Assembly (NCBI GenBank): GCA_029891385.1
Contig: CM057233.1
Span: 12,155,460-12,219,459 of the forward strand
Direction of reading: 5' to 3'
Source: Erythroxylum novogranatense
Lineage: Eukaryota > Streptophyta > Magnoliopsida > Malpighiales > Erythroxylaceae
DNA length: 64,000 nucleotides
Shown here piece by piece: positions 10,640 through 23,859 of this stretch (positions within the stretch are counted from its first letter, which is position 1; each line of letters begins with the position of its first letter). Position numbers and translations under genes: made by a program. Below the pieces are notes generated by a model, which made no database searches, was not told where the DNA came from, and saw nothing but the letters and a program-made list of their open reading frames with translations.

Positions 10640-13600
10640 ATTCCCCTCTCCTTATAAAGATTTCGTCCTCGAAATTCTCAGTCAACGGTTCAATATGACA
10701 GTATTCCTATGTTCCTACATGTGCTATACACTTTTTCACTCAATGATTCATTTTCCGAAAGGTCACAGTAACCACACTCAGTCAGTTGTTCAGTCACTTG
10801 TTTGGCTAACTCATTATCACTCATCACAGTAGACAGACTCAACAAGGCTGTCAGTTGGCGATCTCACTATCTTAACTATCTCACTTGCCATTTTCAGAGT
10901 AGCCACTACCTTTGGTTCCGATGCTATGACTCAGTTCATTATTTCCGAACCTGCTCACTCATCACGTTTGATCCATCCAATACCTTTTTCTCACTATACC
11001 ATCCAATACCTTTTTTCTCAATATATAGACTTATTCCACTAACTTCATTAATATCCTTTTTGCCAATTCTGGGTATACTTTGTCACTATGATAATTCCAA
11101 TAAAATAGTTTCTCTCGTCTGCGACACTTCCCTTTCCTTTAGTACCGACACAGTGGCACTTATCTCTATTTTTCACTATAACCGGTGGTAATACACTTAA
11201 CGCATTTACCCCTCATATTACATTGACTCTTAGTCCAGATTCAGTGTTCTTTTGACATGTCACTGTTCTATATGTATTTAATTCTTTTTCATTAGTCCAA
11301 TCCTGATCCACTTCAGCTAACCCATGCAGTTTTCCTAAGTCACTTTCCTTTGTTTCACTCATCACAAGTATCTCGACTCAATTTTGGTCTTTGACTCTTG
11401 TTAGGCACTTTTCTGTGTAATATAAGCGTGTACAATTCCTTTTTATGATCACTAATAGCCCTAAAGTCACTCAGTTAAAACTATATAACAAGGTCATAAT
11501 CCTATGAAGTCCAAAACACTTAAGCACTTTTTCTGTGGAACATTCAACCTATAATCACTTGAATCTATAATCATTTCGTTCTATACCCCTAGTGATTCAA
11601 TTTTACTTTTCTCATATACTTACTAGAATGTCTAGCTTCAACTGTTCACTTTCTTGTTCTAGCACTTTTTGTCGGGTACATATACTTCTTCTTTGAAGCA
11701 TACAATATTGTTTTTCCGATTTCACTCGCATATTCAGACTCATCATAGGACTCACTACTTTAACTCCTGCACTCTTAACCTTTCGTACCTTTATCCAGTA
11801 TCACTAGATCTACAACTTCAATTTTCTAGTAACACTTCACAATTACCCATAATCTACTTGACATTCTTTGAAAATCCCAATATCTGTAATTGGTCTGTTT
11901 ATTGCAGCATTATCTATTCACTATTTGAGTTTCGTAAGCAGAATTGTCTGTTCATTTCAGAATTGTCGGTATAGTAGTCATTTATGCTCATCTTTTTTCT
12001 CGAATAAGCATAGTGTATCCTTATAGGAATCTAAAGTCCCCAAGGCTTTAAACAATTTCGATCATAACACCAATACCGAACATAATGTCTCAGTTCATCT
12101 CACACTCCCCCCCCCTCTTCAAGGGTATGCTCATCATCCGTATCCAATTCCTCCATTATTCTTTTACTTTTCACTGTTAAACACTTTCAAACGCATTCCG
12201 TCGATAATCATAGTCACTACCATTTGCTTACTTCGCATCATTCCCTCTTGAACTTTTCCATACATCACCAAACATCATTCAATTCATTCAGTCCACAATT
12301 AGTGTATTTACAATCCTTTTATGAAGATAACAATACATCATGTCATTGTCAGTTTCTCTTTAGGACTTCTTATCTCTACTCATTTTCTCTTTTCAATTGA
12401 TTTCCTGTCATTCACATCGACATATGATAATACCTAGTCATCCGTACTTGGACCTTTATAAATTCCACTTACGTAGGTGGATACGTTACATTCCCGTACA
12501 CACAATGCAGATAACCTCAGTAGTATATTTTTCACTTGTTATGCCTAAATCTTCTCTTGAGATATGACTCAATTTCACTTTTAATTTCTTCCATAAATAT
12601 TTTCGATTTGTTCTTGTCATGACCATTAGTCTTGCTATCGGCATTATCCTGTTCACCAAATTCCCATCAGCCAACTCGTTTCCCTAATTTCTTTTCAAGC
12701 ATTCGTAGTATCTCAAAAGCTCAATTTCAACTATACACACGATCTCAGCCAGAACAATTTTATGCCATAATTGAAAAGATCAAAACAGTCCTTGCACTTA
12801 GGTTCCATGTGACAGTCACATAAACACTTTCTTTAACACTTATTCCGTAATCTACACCTCACTAGAACTTATTTCATCTTATCCAGGAGCCAATTAGTAA
12901 CTTATACAATTCAGATTTCCATAAAACTCCTTTCCGTTTATGCTAATCCTCGAATAGAGGACTGATACCATAATCATTTTTCATTTCCTCCCATACGGGC
13001 ATGGGCATGCCCAGTCCTCTTATGTCTGGCTTTAACCCATTATCAACTTTACACTTATAGCCACTCATAGTAGCACACCAAGCATCTCTTCTCTTATTTC
13101 CATGTATCTTTCACATACGTTTCCTTAATCATGATCAACTTTACTGTCCAATAGATACTCCCAACGGTAAATCAACTTAAATACGACAACTCTTTTCATA
13201 TATTACTATCATTGTTTCATTCATTTTTTTTCCTAGTTTCATTCCCATATCATTCATGTGTCAGCTTGACCTTTTAAGGTCATATCCACTTGGCTTATAC
13301 AATGTCATCTCCTTATTGCTACATATCTCTTTATCTTCCTTAAACAATCTATAATAGGGTAGTCACAGTCCCCAAAACAGGATAAAATTGGTGATACAAC
13401 TCCACTGTATCTCTATCTATTTACCCAGCCATTTACCATTTCTGTGTTCAAATACATCTTTTCACCTAATCCAGAATTTCCCGATATAAAATCAGTAAAA
13501 ATTGTCAGACTTGTCAGTCTGTCTATTTCTATTTTTTTTTAGTTCATATCTACCTGATCGAACCATATCCTCCTAGCTCATTTCCAATTCCCATTTCGTC

Positions 13601-14062
13601 GAAGATACAAGTCAGAACTCTAATTACCTCATCATTTAATTTCACATTGGCCTACTATAACCAGTATGCTTCTCATATCTCCAGTGGACCTATTCGTTTT
13701 CTATCGCCGTCATATTGCCACTTTAATCCGGGAATTCATTGTGATATCACTTCTTTCCTTAATCAGTCTAAGCCAACATAGTCATTTTAACCACAGTACA
13801 TTATAATTCTCATTATTGATGTTTCCTTTTTCCCATTCCTCATTGTCCATACACATTCATGGGCTCACATTCAAATACGGTCTCACTTTTCTCTCACTTA
13901 ATCACTTAACACGTATGCGCACGTAGGATTTCTACTCGTGTGACTCAAACTGGGGATCAGTTGCCACGGTCTGCAACGACATGACTCAAATGCATGCAAC
14001 CTTAACCTATGTTTCAGACTGTGCCCAGATACATTTGTACTTCTGGGCTCTGATACCACAAA
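10640..14062 (-). other. LARD-1 internal region, non-coding
   Basis: There are 3.4 kb without any frame resembling gag, protease, RT, RNase H or integrase. On the minus strand it begins with the primer site, then a short block (CAACTGATCCCCAG) also found after the primer sites of LARD-2 and, in variant form, LARD-3. It ends with TTTCGAGGACGAAAT and the polypurine tract. Small frames here (for example 10802-11191, 11669-11974) match nothing I recognise and have no codon-level support. Confidence 0.8.
14041..14058 (-). other. LARD-1 primer-binding site
   Basis: The minus strand reads TGGTATCAGAGCCCAGAA, the sequence complementary to the 3' end of initiator tRNA-Met that plant LTR elements use. 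It lies four bases from the LTR edge at 14063 and fixes the element orientation. Confidence 0.9.
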
Positions 14063-17000
14063 TGTAGCACCCCACTCCCGCGAGACCCGAACCCGACATC
14101 GACGGTGATATTCGAGCCCGCGACCCGCGAGGGTGGTATGCTAGAGCAGTCAATGCAGTTTAAAAAAAGTCATTATGATATTTTTCTTTTTGAAAACAGT
14201 CGAGTGCGCGAAAATAATAAACGATTCGGGCTCGTAATACGAAAACCCTTTTCAGTCATACGCTTTATCAAAGATCACATTTCAAAAAAATATTTATCAA
14301 TTAGGGCCTCAAATAATTCAGTACTATTTTTGCGTAATATAAATTTACACATAATTCAAAATGACACAAATGCAGACGTGAACTGATCCCGACTTCAAAC
14401 ACCGACTCTCTTGTAGTAATCATACTCCCGTTCCACTAACGGGGTACTCTTCAATACCTGAAAAATAATTGTAATGTTGGGTGAGTTTGCGAACTCAATG
14501 AGAAACCATCATCGATGGTCCACCCAACGCATGCATATACAATCAACTCATATCATAGCACATATTAACATATTCCAAATTATCCCATGCATTGCCAATT
14601 TTACACATATAAGGCGTATCGCCTTTCACACAAATCATATTTTATCATTCATATATATGATGCACATGTGACACTTTTCTATTTTTATTTCGTTGTTGTG
14701 ACCGTATTTGAAATGTCCCGAAGGATTTAGCATATTGCGTTGAGCCCGAGGCTCGAGATACTCGTTAGGCGTGATATGCTTCGATACATCGAGCGATGGC
14801 TCTGTAAACGATGGATCGAGGTCCTGTGCGTTGAGCTTAAAGCTCTCATATATGTTGGGCATAGCCCTGATCATCGAGCTGAAGCTCGGAATAACGTTGG
14901 CTCCACCGGTCACAACTGTAATTATCTAATCATGCAATTATGCATGAATGCATATGCCTCGGTTTACAATAATTTGTGTCACAACCTAATACACTAAGTC
15001 CAATTTTGCACTTAACCAATTCACTTTCAATTATGCACATTTAACACTTCTATAACACATTCCAAATATTTCGAACACCTGTGGTTCGAAATCAATCAAA
15101 ACAAACGCACATAATCCTTCCTTAACTCCACATGGCAATCGTACATGAAATTAAACACATATAGGTTGAGAAACCAACTAGGTTACTCACCAATTACTTC
15201 GAGCTAATGTCGGAAGTCTCACACGTCGGTCGTTCGACGCTCCAGTTGGGCCTCTATAAGAATCAGAGAATAAAACGATCACTAACTGTTCAATCCGAAC
15301 TAGTAACGATGCACATGTAAGTGTAAAATGCATGTTCATGATATTTCCAGCCCTAATCCCATTTTTTTCATTAGAAAAATCCGTTTAAAAATTTGAAATC
15401 AAATGACGCTGACGACGCTTAATTTGGTCCTGTATAGGTCCCCAATTAAATAAAACAGTGAATAAAGGCTCCGTTATTCGGGCCCACGTCAATTTTCCGT
15501 CCACAAATCCCCAATTTCTCAAAAAATAAAATTAAATTATCAATGAATCCGATGCCTCAAGAATCAGGTCCATCGAACGTCGGACGGAAAAGTTATTCAC
15601 GAAAGAAACCAAAATTCAAATAAAACAATTAATATATCTATATCTATAAGCCCTTATTTCCTCCTTTTTTTTCCTGTTTTCTAACCGAATTTCAATCCTC
15701 TATAACTTTTTGTACACAATTCAGAAAATTACAAACCATACCTTGTTGGAAAGATAATGAAACCCTCTACAAGTTTCATTTAGACCATTGAAATTAATTC
15801 CACCCCTAAGGGAGTCAAAAATCCCATGAAAGCTACTGCTCACTCAAAGTCACTCAACACAGTACAGTATCTTGTAAATTCAGTAACTTTCATTTTCTTT
15901 AGTCAATAATTACACAATAAATATTCTCATCAAGATCACAATGTTATATTAAACTTTCATGAATAACCAAAATCCCAATTCATTTACTAACTAGGTCAAA
16001 TAATTCACCGAAGCATCTGTCTACTAAACTGTCCCAATCCGAGCAGTAAATTTCCAACCAGTATATCTCCTAGCACAAATATCAAATAAATGCATACTTT
16101 ATACCTATGGAAAGAGCAAACACAATGCTACACTTCTCATGAAGGGCTTGAAAGCCAATTCCATCTCTAACAAGCTAAAACTTTCATGCAATTTACTGAT
16201 CAGGGCAGCAGTCAATAACCTCATGCAGGTACAGATTTTGAAAATTCATTACTCCCACATCTGATCTCCAAATATTACATGCTATATACCATTTTCAAGA
16301 TAATTGTTTCCTCTAAAACTCTTAAGAAGATCACTCAAGCCAATTCAATTAACAGAAATTGCTAAATTTGCTACTAATCAGAATGTGCACCAAATCCACA
16401 CTTAGTCTAGGTTTCCACAAAATGCATAATATCAGTCAATATTCCACAGTGCATATCTCCTAATATACAGATCTAAAAATAGCAAAAGTAGTGGGAATGG
16501 AAAGCTAACTTAATAAGCTTCAACTTTCATTTAGACCATTTTCCCTAATTCCATCTCAATTAATTTAGAAAAATCATCAAACTCTAGGTCTTTTGGTTCG
16601 GTTACTGTTCATACTGATCACAAAAGTAACTTTCCAAGCCAAAATTAAACCTCTTAAGTCTACAATTAGACAACACCTATTTCACACAAAATTGTAGCCA
16701 AGAAGACAAAGTTTCATTTGGCACAAACCTCACCTCATTTGCATAACCACACAATGAGTTATGCTCAAAACATTGCAATAGGTTTAATATCCATTTTCCA
16801 GCTTTCATCTTCAACTTAACTCCTATCACTTCTACTACCAATAACACATCACTAAACATCCATTTACACCTCTAATTCAGCCACAAAATCATCACAACAA
16901 TTTCTTGTATAATTGAGCATAATTGGAAGCAACCACATACACAACTTCCATACTTTATTTCCATTCATTAAACATCATAAACATCATTAACAACATTACA

Positions 17001-17990
17001 TTTACATTCTTTAACTACCATATCCAATTCCTTCACACAAGCATGCATGTAAACCCATACAAAACTACCACTTTCATGATCAAATAAATGCATAAAGGAT
17101 CCCCATGAATGCTTCTAACTACCAAGAGAAGAAATATAAACATCAATTCTCACCTAACAAGTTGTAAACTCTTCCCTCCTCCAAGCTTCACTCAAACCTC
17201 TCAACCTCTCTTCACACCTATGGTTACCACTCTTTAAGGCAAGGATTGAGCTTTTTGTGCATAAAAGAAGAGTAAGCACATAGGATATGAAGGTCTAGAT
17301 AAGTGGAGGAAGGTAGCACTTTAAAAGAAGAAGAAAACAAGCAAAGGAAGGAGGAGGAACAAAACCCACGAAGGAGGGAGGAAGAAGCATCCACGGATGA
17401 AGGAAAAATTTTGTTTTTAAAAGTGATTTGTGACTTTTGAAGGAGGAGTGTCCGTATAGTATAAGAATAGCTTAAGAAATGAGAGGACACTTGTCCTTTG
17501 ATGGAGAGAAAAAGACAAAAATCAATTTAGACTATTTAATAAAGGAATCCCTAATATAAATTCATCTTTAATCCCTCTAATGCTAATGGCTCTATAACAA
17601 CTACAAAAAAATCAATTATCCAATATTTCAGTGCCTTTAGGCAGTACTTTTCAGTACGGAAAACCCACTCAGTCAGCCAGTTAGAAATTTTCCGGTTCGG
17701 GAAAATAATCTGAAAAATTCTAGAAAAATTCTCACAAATCCCTAAAAATGTAAAACACTCAATGGCGCAATCCGAATAATTTTTCAAATACAAGAACCAT
17801 ATTAATCACAGTAAAACTATATTAGGCACAAAAATCGGGAATGTCATGTATGCATGTACAGTACTTTCATGTGCACAAATGATACTGTGTACCAATCCTA
17901 TTATGCATGAACAGTCCTAAGTCATCCGATCCATCTCATCCTATGCCAAATTTACTATTTTACCATTCCAGTAGGGGGTGGGATGTTACA
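14063..17990 (-). repeat. LARD-1 LTR (right; 5' LTR of the minus-strand element)
   Basis: Direct repeat of 6704-10639 over its whole length, with scattered substitutions and small indels. It starts TGTAGCACC and ends GATGTTACA. Its own mini-hairpin array lies at about 14742-14887 (GAGCCCGAGGCTC first, GAGCTGAAGCTC last), and several units are eroded relative to the left LTR. Confidence 0.93.
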
Positions 17991-18131
17991 GTTAGAGTCA
18001 TTGTTTCAAAACCTGTTTAATGTGGTTTAGTAATATTCAGTTACTAATAACATTTATAATGTTATTACTGCCATTATCATGCAACATTCATAACTTTAAT
18101 ATACTTTAATATTATGTCATGGTTCCTATAC

Positions 18132-18199
<68 letters not shown>

Positions 18200-18520
18200 C
18201 CCACGCATCTATTTATCTACCATTTTCTTCGTTTGTTATGTCTTTCATTTCTCCATACAACACACAAAGTTTTTCTACAACATTTAACAATACATGCATA
18301 TCTCCTTCCATAACAATAATACATATGCATCTTCTTCCTATCTCATATCTTCTTTGTTCCTTTGCTATTATTACTTCCTAAATACAGTTCTTACTTAACC
18401 CTTTAGAGTGCACCGAAGCTGATGGGGGAGGTGTTAACCCTAGGGTTGGATCCCATTATATTGTTGCATTATAAAGGGGGAATTTCCAACTTAGGGCAGT
18501 GATTTTTCACTACGCCGTGC
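17991..18520 (+). other. Copia A 3' LTR remainder with (TA)n
   Basis: GTTAG at 17991-17995 is the second copy of the LARD-1 target site. The sequence that follows continues the Copia A 3' LTR that begins TGTTAG at 6698. A TACA/TA microsatellite fills about 18130-18197. The right edge is not certain; a segment near 18410-18480 (GTGCACCGAAGC, GGGGGAGGTGTTAACCC) looks like the LTR R-U5 end of some Copia elements. Confidence 0.5.
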
Positions 18521-19312
18521 ATTTTTAGATAAGCCATTCCAATTTTATTTTTCTCCTATTTTTGATAACAAAATTGGTTAGAATTTTTAATCTTTGATTT
18601 CAAATAGTCATTTAATAAAATTTGATTTATGTTTCGGGGTTTAAATTCTTCCTTCATTTTGATGTTTACTTCATCATGAACATTATGGATCTGTGGCATG
18701 AGTTCAACTTAGTTCCTTCGAAGAATTCATTAGTGAAATAATGATAATTTTTACAAGGGAGAAATTTAAAACTACTTAATATAAAACAAGAACATGGACT
18801 CTGATAAATTTTTTTCATTATTTTACATAGTCTACAATCATGTTTAAACTACCCTATAGAACATAGAATGAAGTAAAGAATTATTGGCATACCCATTTGA
18901 GTAAATGCTTGAAAAACACCACAATCGAAGCAACGAAATTGCAGGGATTGACAACATTCATAACAAAATTCAAAGGAATTAAGAACTCAAAGGAAGATGG
19001 TGGCTCGCTTAGTTATGTTCCAAAAACATCAAACTAGGGTTGGAATTTTGACAAAATTCCAATGTCTCTGTTATTATTTCATGTTCATTTTTCAACAGGT
19101 CTTGAGCCAAATCATGAACAATAAACAACATTAATTTGAATTATTTGGAAAACTAGAGCACTTTAGTTTATATGAGTTCAACTTATCGACAGAAGTCTTC
19201 TTTCATTTCTCAACGATGAAGTTAGACCACGCATATGAGCATATTATCCCAAGTCCGAACAAGTTGATAGGATCCCCCATTTTCTTTTTGCCCCTATATT
19301 TCCTGTCATTTT
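18521..19312. other. Unassigned spacer between Copia A and the chromovirus
   Basis: AT-rich sequence without a supported gene, terminal repeat or RNA. It ends at the start of the chromovirus 5' LTR. Confidence 0.4.
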
Positions 19313-19689
<377 letters not shown>

Positions 19690-19690
<1 letters not shown>

Positions 19691-21688
19691 ATATAGAAAG
19701 GTGTCTACTTCCAACCGTTGATAGAGAAGGTGAATTCAAAATTAAATGGATGGAAGGGACGACTATTATCCTCAGGAGGTCGACTGGTTTTAGTTCGCCA
19801 TGTGTTACAAGCCTTGCCAATTCATACTTTGGCTGCAATGTGTCCTCCCCGATCAGTTCTTGCTCAATTAGAATGACTCTTCTTTAAATTTCTTTGGGGT
19901 TCCACAAAGGCCAGTCCCAAGCGAGTATGGCGTGCATGGGATAAAATAGTTTTTCCTATCTCTGAGAATGGCCTTGGTGTGAGAAAGTTATCAGATCAGC
20001 TTGATGCTTTTTCTTGTAAATTATGGTGGAAAATCACAAACCACTTGGGCATATGGTCTTCCTACATTGCGGGTGTATCTTGGCAGAGATCCTTTTATCG
20101 TTCTCGATTGGAATCTGTGAAGGATTTTTTGATAGCCACCTACGGATACGGTTGGGGACTGGTGAATGTAACCGGTCTTCAAACCGGTGAGGTGCTGGGA
20201 GGTTACTATTGCACAATCCAAATCCTGCCAACCCTGCACTCACTGTGAAGCAGGTTTTTTCTAATCAAACCTGTCACATAGATCTATTCAGTTCAGATTT
20301 GCCACCTATGGTGGTTCAGCAAATTGCTGAGACGCCTATTCTCTTCTCAAAAGATCCAGATGTACCTATATGGGATCTCACCACTTCAGGTATTTTTTCT
20401 GTCTCATCCGCTTATGGTGCTCTGCATAGACAACAAGTGACGCCAACTTCCAACACACTCCAGCAGGTTTGGAGCAAGGGTATTCCCCTAAAGGCCTCCT
20501 TTTTCCTTTGGAGGTTGTTAAATGGTTTACTCCCATTCGATTCGATACTGATCAGAATGGGTTTTAACATGGTCTCCAAATGTCCTTTATGCCCATATTC
20601 TGATACAATAGAACACTGCTTCTTTGCCTGTTCCATGGCTCGGCCTATGTGGCTGATTTTTGCATCTGTTTTTCATTTCAGAATTCACACGTTCAGCTTT
20701 CAAGAGCTCCTGTCCTGGCTGTGGTTAGATTCAGGTCCTTTACAGCCAATTTTAAAATTCATCCCTGCTGTGGTTTGTTGGCTTACTTGGAAGACTCGTA
20801 ATGATTGGCTATTTGAAGGGAAGTCAACTTGTTCACGATCACAGCAGTCTATGGCTCTGTTTCACTTACAATCATTCATGGCTTTGGATCCTCCGGTAAT
20901 TTCTTCAACTGCATTAGCTTACACCCCATTGTACCCAACCTTGCCTATGCGTCGACGGATTCATACATTTTTTACTATTCATTGGACTAAACCCCCACCT
21001 GCATGCTAGAAATTAAATGTCGATGGTAGTGCTTTGGGTACTTCAAGACTTATTGGAGGTGGGATAGTCATCAGAAATGAATCTGGTAATATTTTTCTGG
21101 CTAAGGCTATTTTTTTTGGCAAAGGCACTAGTTTGCAGGCAGAAGCACTGGCTTTACTACATGGATTGCGATCGTGCATCAGCAATGGACTGAGCAATGT
21201 AGTGGTTGAAACAGATTCTAAGACTCTTCTGTTACTGCTTAAAAAACGCACTTCTTGGCCATGGACTTTATTTGCAATATTATCAACGATACAGTCATTG
21301 TTGCCATGTGTTTCGATTTCTTTTTTGCATATTTACAGAGAGGCCAACTCAGTGGCAGATTATCTAGCACGTAATGCAACCACTATGCAACAATCAACAA
21401 CATTCTCTTATCCTTCCATGCCGTGGATGCTTCAAGGATTAATCAGACTAGATCAGCTTGGTTTTCCTTCGGTTCGTGTAAGACCTAGAATAATAACTAC
21501 TTAGTTTTTCTTTCTCCTTTAAGTTGTTTTTGTTAAGGCTTGAGGTCGGCATTCGAACATATTATTGTAAGCCACCTTAGAAAAAAATCTTTCTAGGGAG
21601 GTATGGCCAAACGCCCTGCTTACTTATGTATCTTTTTATTCCAAATAAGCAATCATCTGGGCACCGACCCCCACTTTTTTAAAAAAAA
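19690..21688 (+). pseudogene. 5'-truncated L1-type LINE: RT C-terminus, zf-RVT, RNase H
   Basis: The first readable codons give KGVYFQPLIEKV, KLNGWKGRLLSSGGRLVLV and ALPIHTLAAMCPP, the end of a plant LINE reverse transcriptase. FKFLWGS follows, then NGLGVRKLSDQLDAF. The zf-RVT domain is in the open segment 20209-21009 (PIWDLTTSGIFSVSSAY, LWRLLNGLLPF, the cysteines of KCPLCPY and EHCFFAC). An RNase H domain occupies 21034-21504, starting near NVDGSALG and including QAEALALLHGL, VVVETDSK and ANSVADYLAR. A stop near 21009 and frameshifts separate the pieces. The element ends in eight A residues at 21681-21688, directly followed by resumed chromovirus LTR. Plant L1 elements are much longer, so most of the 5' part is missing, as is usual for LINEs. 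Confidence 0.9.
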
Positions 21689-21850
21689 GTAATATAAGCA
21701 TTCTCTAAGTTTCCTCATTCTTGTTCTGGTTTTATCTTGCATCTTTACTAACTAATGCTAGCTTTGTTTCTAGCATTCGAGGGAGAGGCTGATTTAGTTG
21801 CGAGACATACAACTAAGTGTCATGTGGTTCGTTGGAAAAAGACTAAGTCA
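21689..21850 (+). repeat. Chromovirus 5' LTR, right part
   Basis: From GTAATATAAGCATTCTC to the bases before the primer site, this matches 25550-25695 closely (TAGCATTCGAGGGAGAG, GAGACATACAACTAAGTG). The exact LTR end is unclear because the two copies diverge in the last bases. Confidence 0.75.
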
Positions 21851-21858
21851 AAGACAGT

Positions 21859-21876
21859 TGGTATCAGATCCAAAGG
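21859..21876 (+). other. Chromovirus primer-binding site
   Basis: TGGTATCAGATCCAAAGG follows the 5' LTR and matches a tRNA-Met primer site, with one or two differences from the usual GAGC core. Confidence 0.75.
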
Positions 21877-21889
21877 TTGTGCTCATCGT

Positions 21890-22354
21890 TGCTTAGTAAA
21901 GATGTTACGAATAAGTGGGACTACCAATGTTAGAGAGGAGAAGATTACCGGTAGGGAGAGATCAAGATCAAGGGATGTCTTGGTAGACATAAATGGAAGG
22001 CTCGCGAAGGTGGAGTTGGCGGCGAACAAAGGGCAAGACAATTTTAATGATGTATACCAATGCATTGAGGAGCTCAAGAAGGGGAAAGAAGAGTTCTAAG
22101 AGGAGAAGCAAGGTACCTTGAATGTTGCCACTTCTAAATGTCAAGACCAAGTGAAGGCCTTAAAGGAGACCCTTCAATCCAGGATTCTTCACCTCAAGGA
22201 AGAATTTGCAAAGGTTATAGATGAGCTACTCCTTTGCAAGAGGGTGATTGCTAAAAGGGAAAGCAATGTTGTGCCTATGGTAGTTATTACTCCTTCGAAG
22301 GTTGACGTTCCAAAGCCAAAGGCGTATAATGGGTTGAGGAATGTGAATTTATAA
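21890..22354 (+). pseudogene. Chromovirus gag remnant
   Basis: The reading from about 21904 is a charged, helical N-terminal gag region (VLVDINGRLAKVELA, IEELKKGKEEF) broken by a stop at 22097. The second part (22118-22354) continues with a coiled-coil-like stretch (VKALKETLQSRILHLKEEF) and ends in the gag motif VDVPKPKAYNG. The rest of gag, including any zinc knuckle, is missing. The next readable segment is already at the protease boundary. Confidence 0.7.
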
Positions 22355-22711
22355 TCCTAAATGCCATCAAATCCAAATTTGAGGTGCCCAAGTTGGAGAA
22401 GAAGGGACATTTTTTCGTGGAAGTAAAGGTGGCTGATAAAGCCATAAAAGCTCTAGTTGGCACCAGAGCGACTTATAACTTCCTTAAAGTAAAGGAAGAC
22501 ATCCGATTGGGCCTCAAATATAGCAAGGAGCAAGGATGGCTTAAGGTAATGAACCCTAAGCGAAAGTCAACCTTTGGAGTTGCTCGTGTAAGGTTTGCCT
22601 AGGTGAGTGGTCTGCCCTTGTTGACTTTTCAATTGTTCCAATGGATGATTATCCAATAATGCTTGGTATGGAGTTCATGAAAGGTGTCAAGGTCATGCTA
22701 ATTCCCTTTGC
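22355..22711 (+). pseudogene. Chromovirus aspartic protease remnant, active site lost
   Basis: The reading gives LEKKGHFFVEVKVADKAIKA followed by LVGTRATYNFLK. The family form of the second part is LVDTGATHNFL, so the catalytic aspartate is glycine here and the next glycine is arginine. LGLKYSKEQGWLK and an MDDYPIMLGMEFM-like stretch follow, in another frame after a stop near 22600. This protease could not work. Confidence 0.75.
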
Positions 22712-23116
22712 CAATACTATATGTATCTTGAAGGAGGGTAATATGTGCATATTGCCTTTTTCATGAGAGGCGAGTCTATAAGCTAAGCAACTTTCAGCTA
22801 TGTTACTTGCCAAAGGTGTGAAAAAGACAAAACCTACATTCTTGGGGCACATTGTGGGAGGGGGCAAGCTTAGGATGGACAAGTTCAAAGTGCAATTCAT
22901 CCAAGATTAGGATGGACAATACTATATGTATCTTGAAGGAGGGTAATACGTGTATAATGCCTTTATCACGAGAGGCAAGTCTATAAGCTAAGAAACTTTT
23001 GGCTATGTTACTTGCCAAGGGTGTGAAAAAGGTAGAACCTACATTCTTGGGGCACATTGTGTGAGGGGGCAAGCATAGGATGGACAAGTTCAAAGTGCAA
23101 TTCATTCATGATTAGG
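22712..23116 (+). repeat. 205-bp tandem duplication spanning an RT deletion scar
   Basis: Unit 1 (22712-22916) and unit 2 (22917 to about 23116) both run from CAATACTATATGTATCTTG to GTGCAATTCATnCA. Each unit joins the end of the protease linker (LLAKGVKK, PTFL) directly to the end of the RT palm (FLGHIVGGGKLRMDKFK). Almost the whole RT is therefore missing, and the scar itself is copied twice. Confidence 0.85.
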
Positions 23117-23740
23117 AGCCACTAAGGAAGGTGTCTGAGTTGCATTATTTTCTTGGCCTTGTTAACTACTACCGCAAGTTCATCAAAGGATATTCCTCCC
23201 TTGCATCTCCCCTCACCAATCTATTAAAATAGAATAGAGTTTGGACTTGGGATGCGAAGTTTCAAGGAGCATTTGAAGTCATGAAAGAAGCAGTGATGGA
23301 GGAACCAGTGTTGGCCCTTTCTAATCACACCAAGGCATATAAAACACATACTGATGCTTCCAATTTTTCTCTTAATGGTGTTTCAATATAGGATAGTCAT
23401 TCGATTATTTAAAAGAATCATAAGCTAAAGATACCGAGTGCCATTATACAATTCAAAAGAAGGAGATGATTGTGGTGGTGCATTACTTGCGAACTTGGAG
23501 ACATTACTTGTTGGGGTCTAAGTTCATTGAGAAGATCGATAATGTTGCCATAAGTTACTTCCTCAACTAAAAGAAGTTGACGCTGAAGCAAGCTAGGTGG
23601 AAAGCTTTCTTGGCAGAGTTCGATTTTGTGATGGGGTACAAGGTTAATGTGGTGACTGATACGCTTAATAGAAAGGTCAAGCTAGCTGCCATCATAAGTT
23701 CAAATTTTCCTTTGGAGGATCATATCAAAGAGGGACTAGA
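23117..23740 (+). pseudogene. Chromovirus RT thumb and RNase H remnant
   Basis: Readable motifs are [49 protein letters not shown], then HTDASNF (RNase H start, family form TDASD). WRHYLLGSKF follows, and a KARWKAFLAEFDF-like stretch (ARWQ in the family). Stops occur near 23230, 23391 and 23410. The active catalytic set is incomplete. Confidence 0.8.
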
Positions 23741-23859
23741 GTATGACCTGTAAGCTAAGAGTTTGATGGAGTTGACAAGTTGGGGGAAGACAAGCCAATT
23801 TTGGCTTAAAGATGGGGTACTTACTACCAAAGGTGATCATGTGTATATGCCAAAGTGGC

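Larger units (their letters stand above)
6704..17990 (-). mobile_element. LARD-1: complete non-autonomous long-LTR retrotransposon
   Basis: Two direct repeats of 3.93 kb (6704-10639 and 14063-17990) bracket a 3.42-kb internal region. The flanks carry the 5-bp duplication GTTAG at 6699-6703 and 17991-17995. Orientation is minus. A tRNA-Met-type primer-binding site abuts the right-hand LTR at 14041-14058, and a polypurine tract (GGAGAGGGGAAT on the minus strand) abuts the left-hand LTR at 10640. No protein-coding frame of useful length occurs inside, so the element fits the class called large retrotransposon derivatives and needs proteins from another element. The LTR start TGTAACATCCC, the TTTCGAGGACGAAAT block before the tract and the LTR length resemble Del/Tekay chromoviruses, which I infer as the parent lineage. 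The LTR pair differs at roughly 4 percent in the first 300 bases compared by eye, so the insertion is not recent. Confidence 0.93.
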
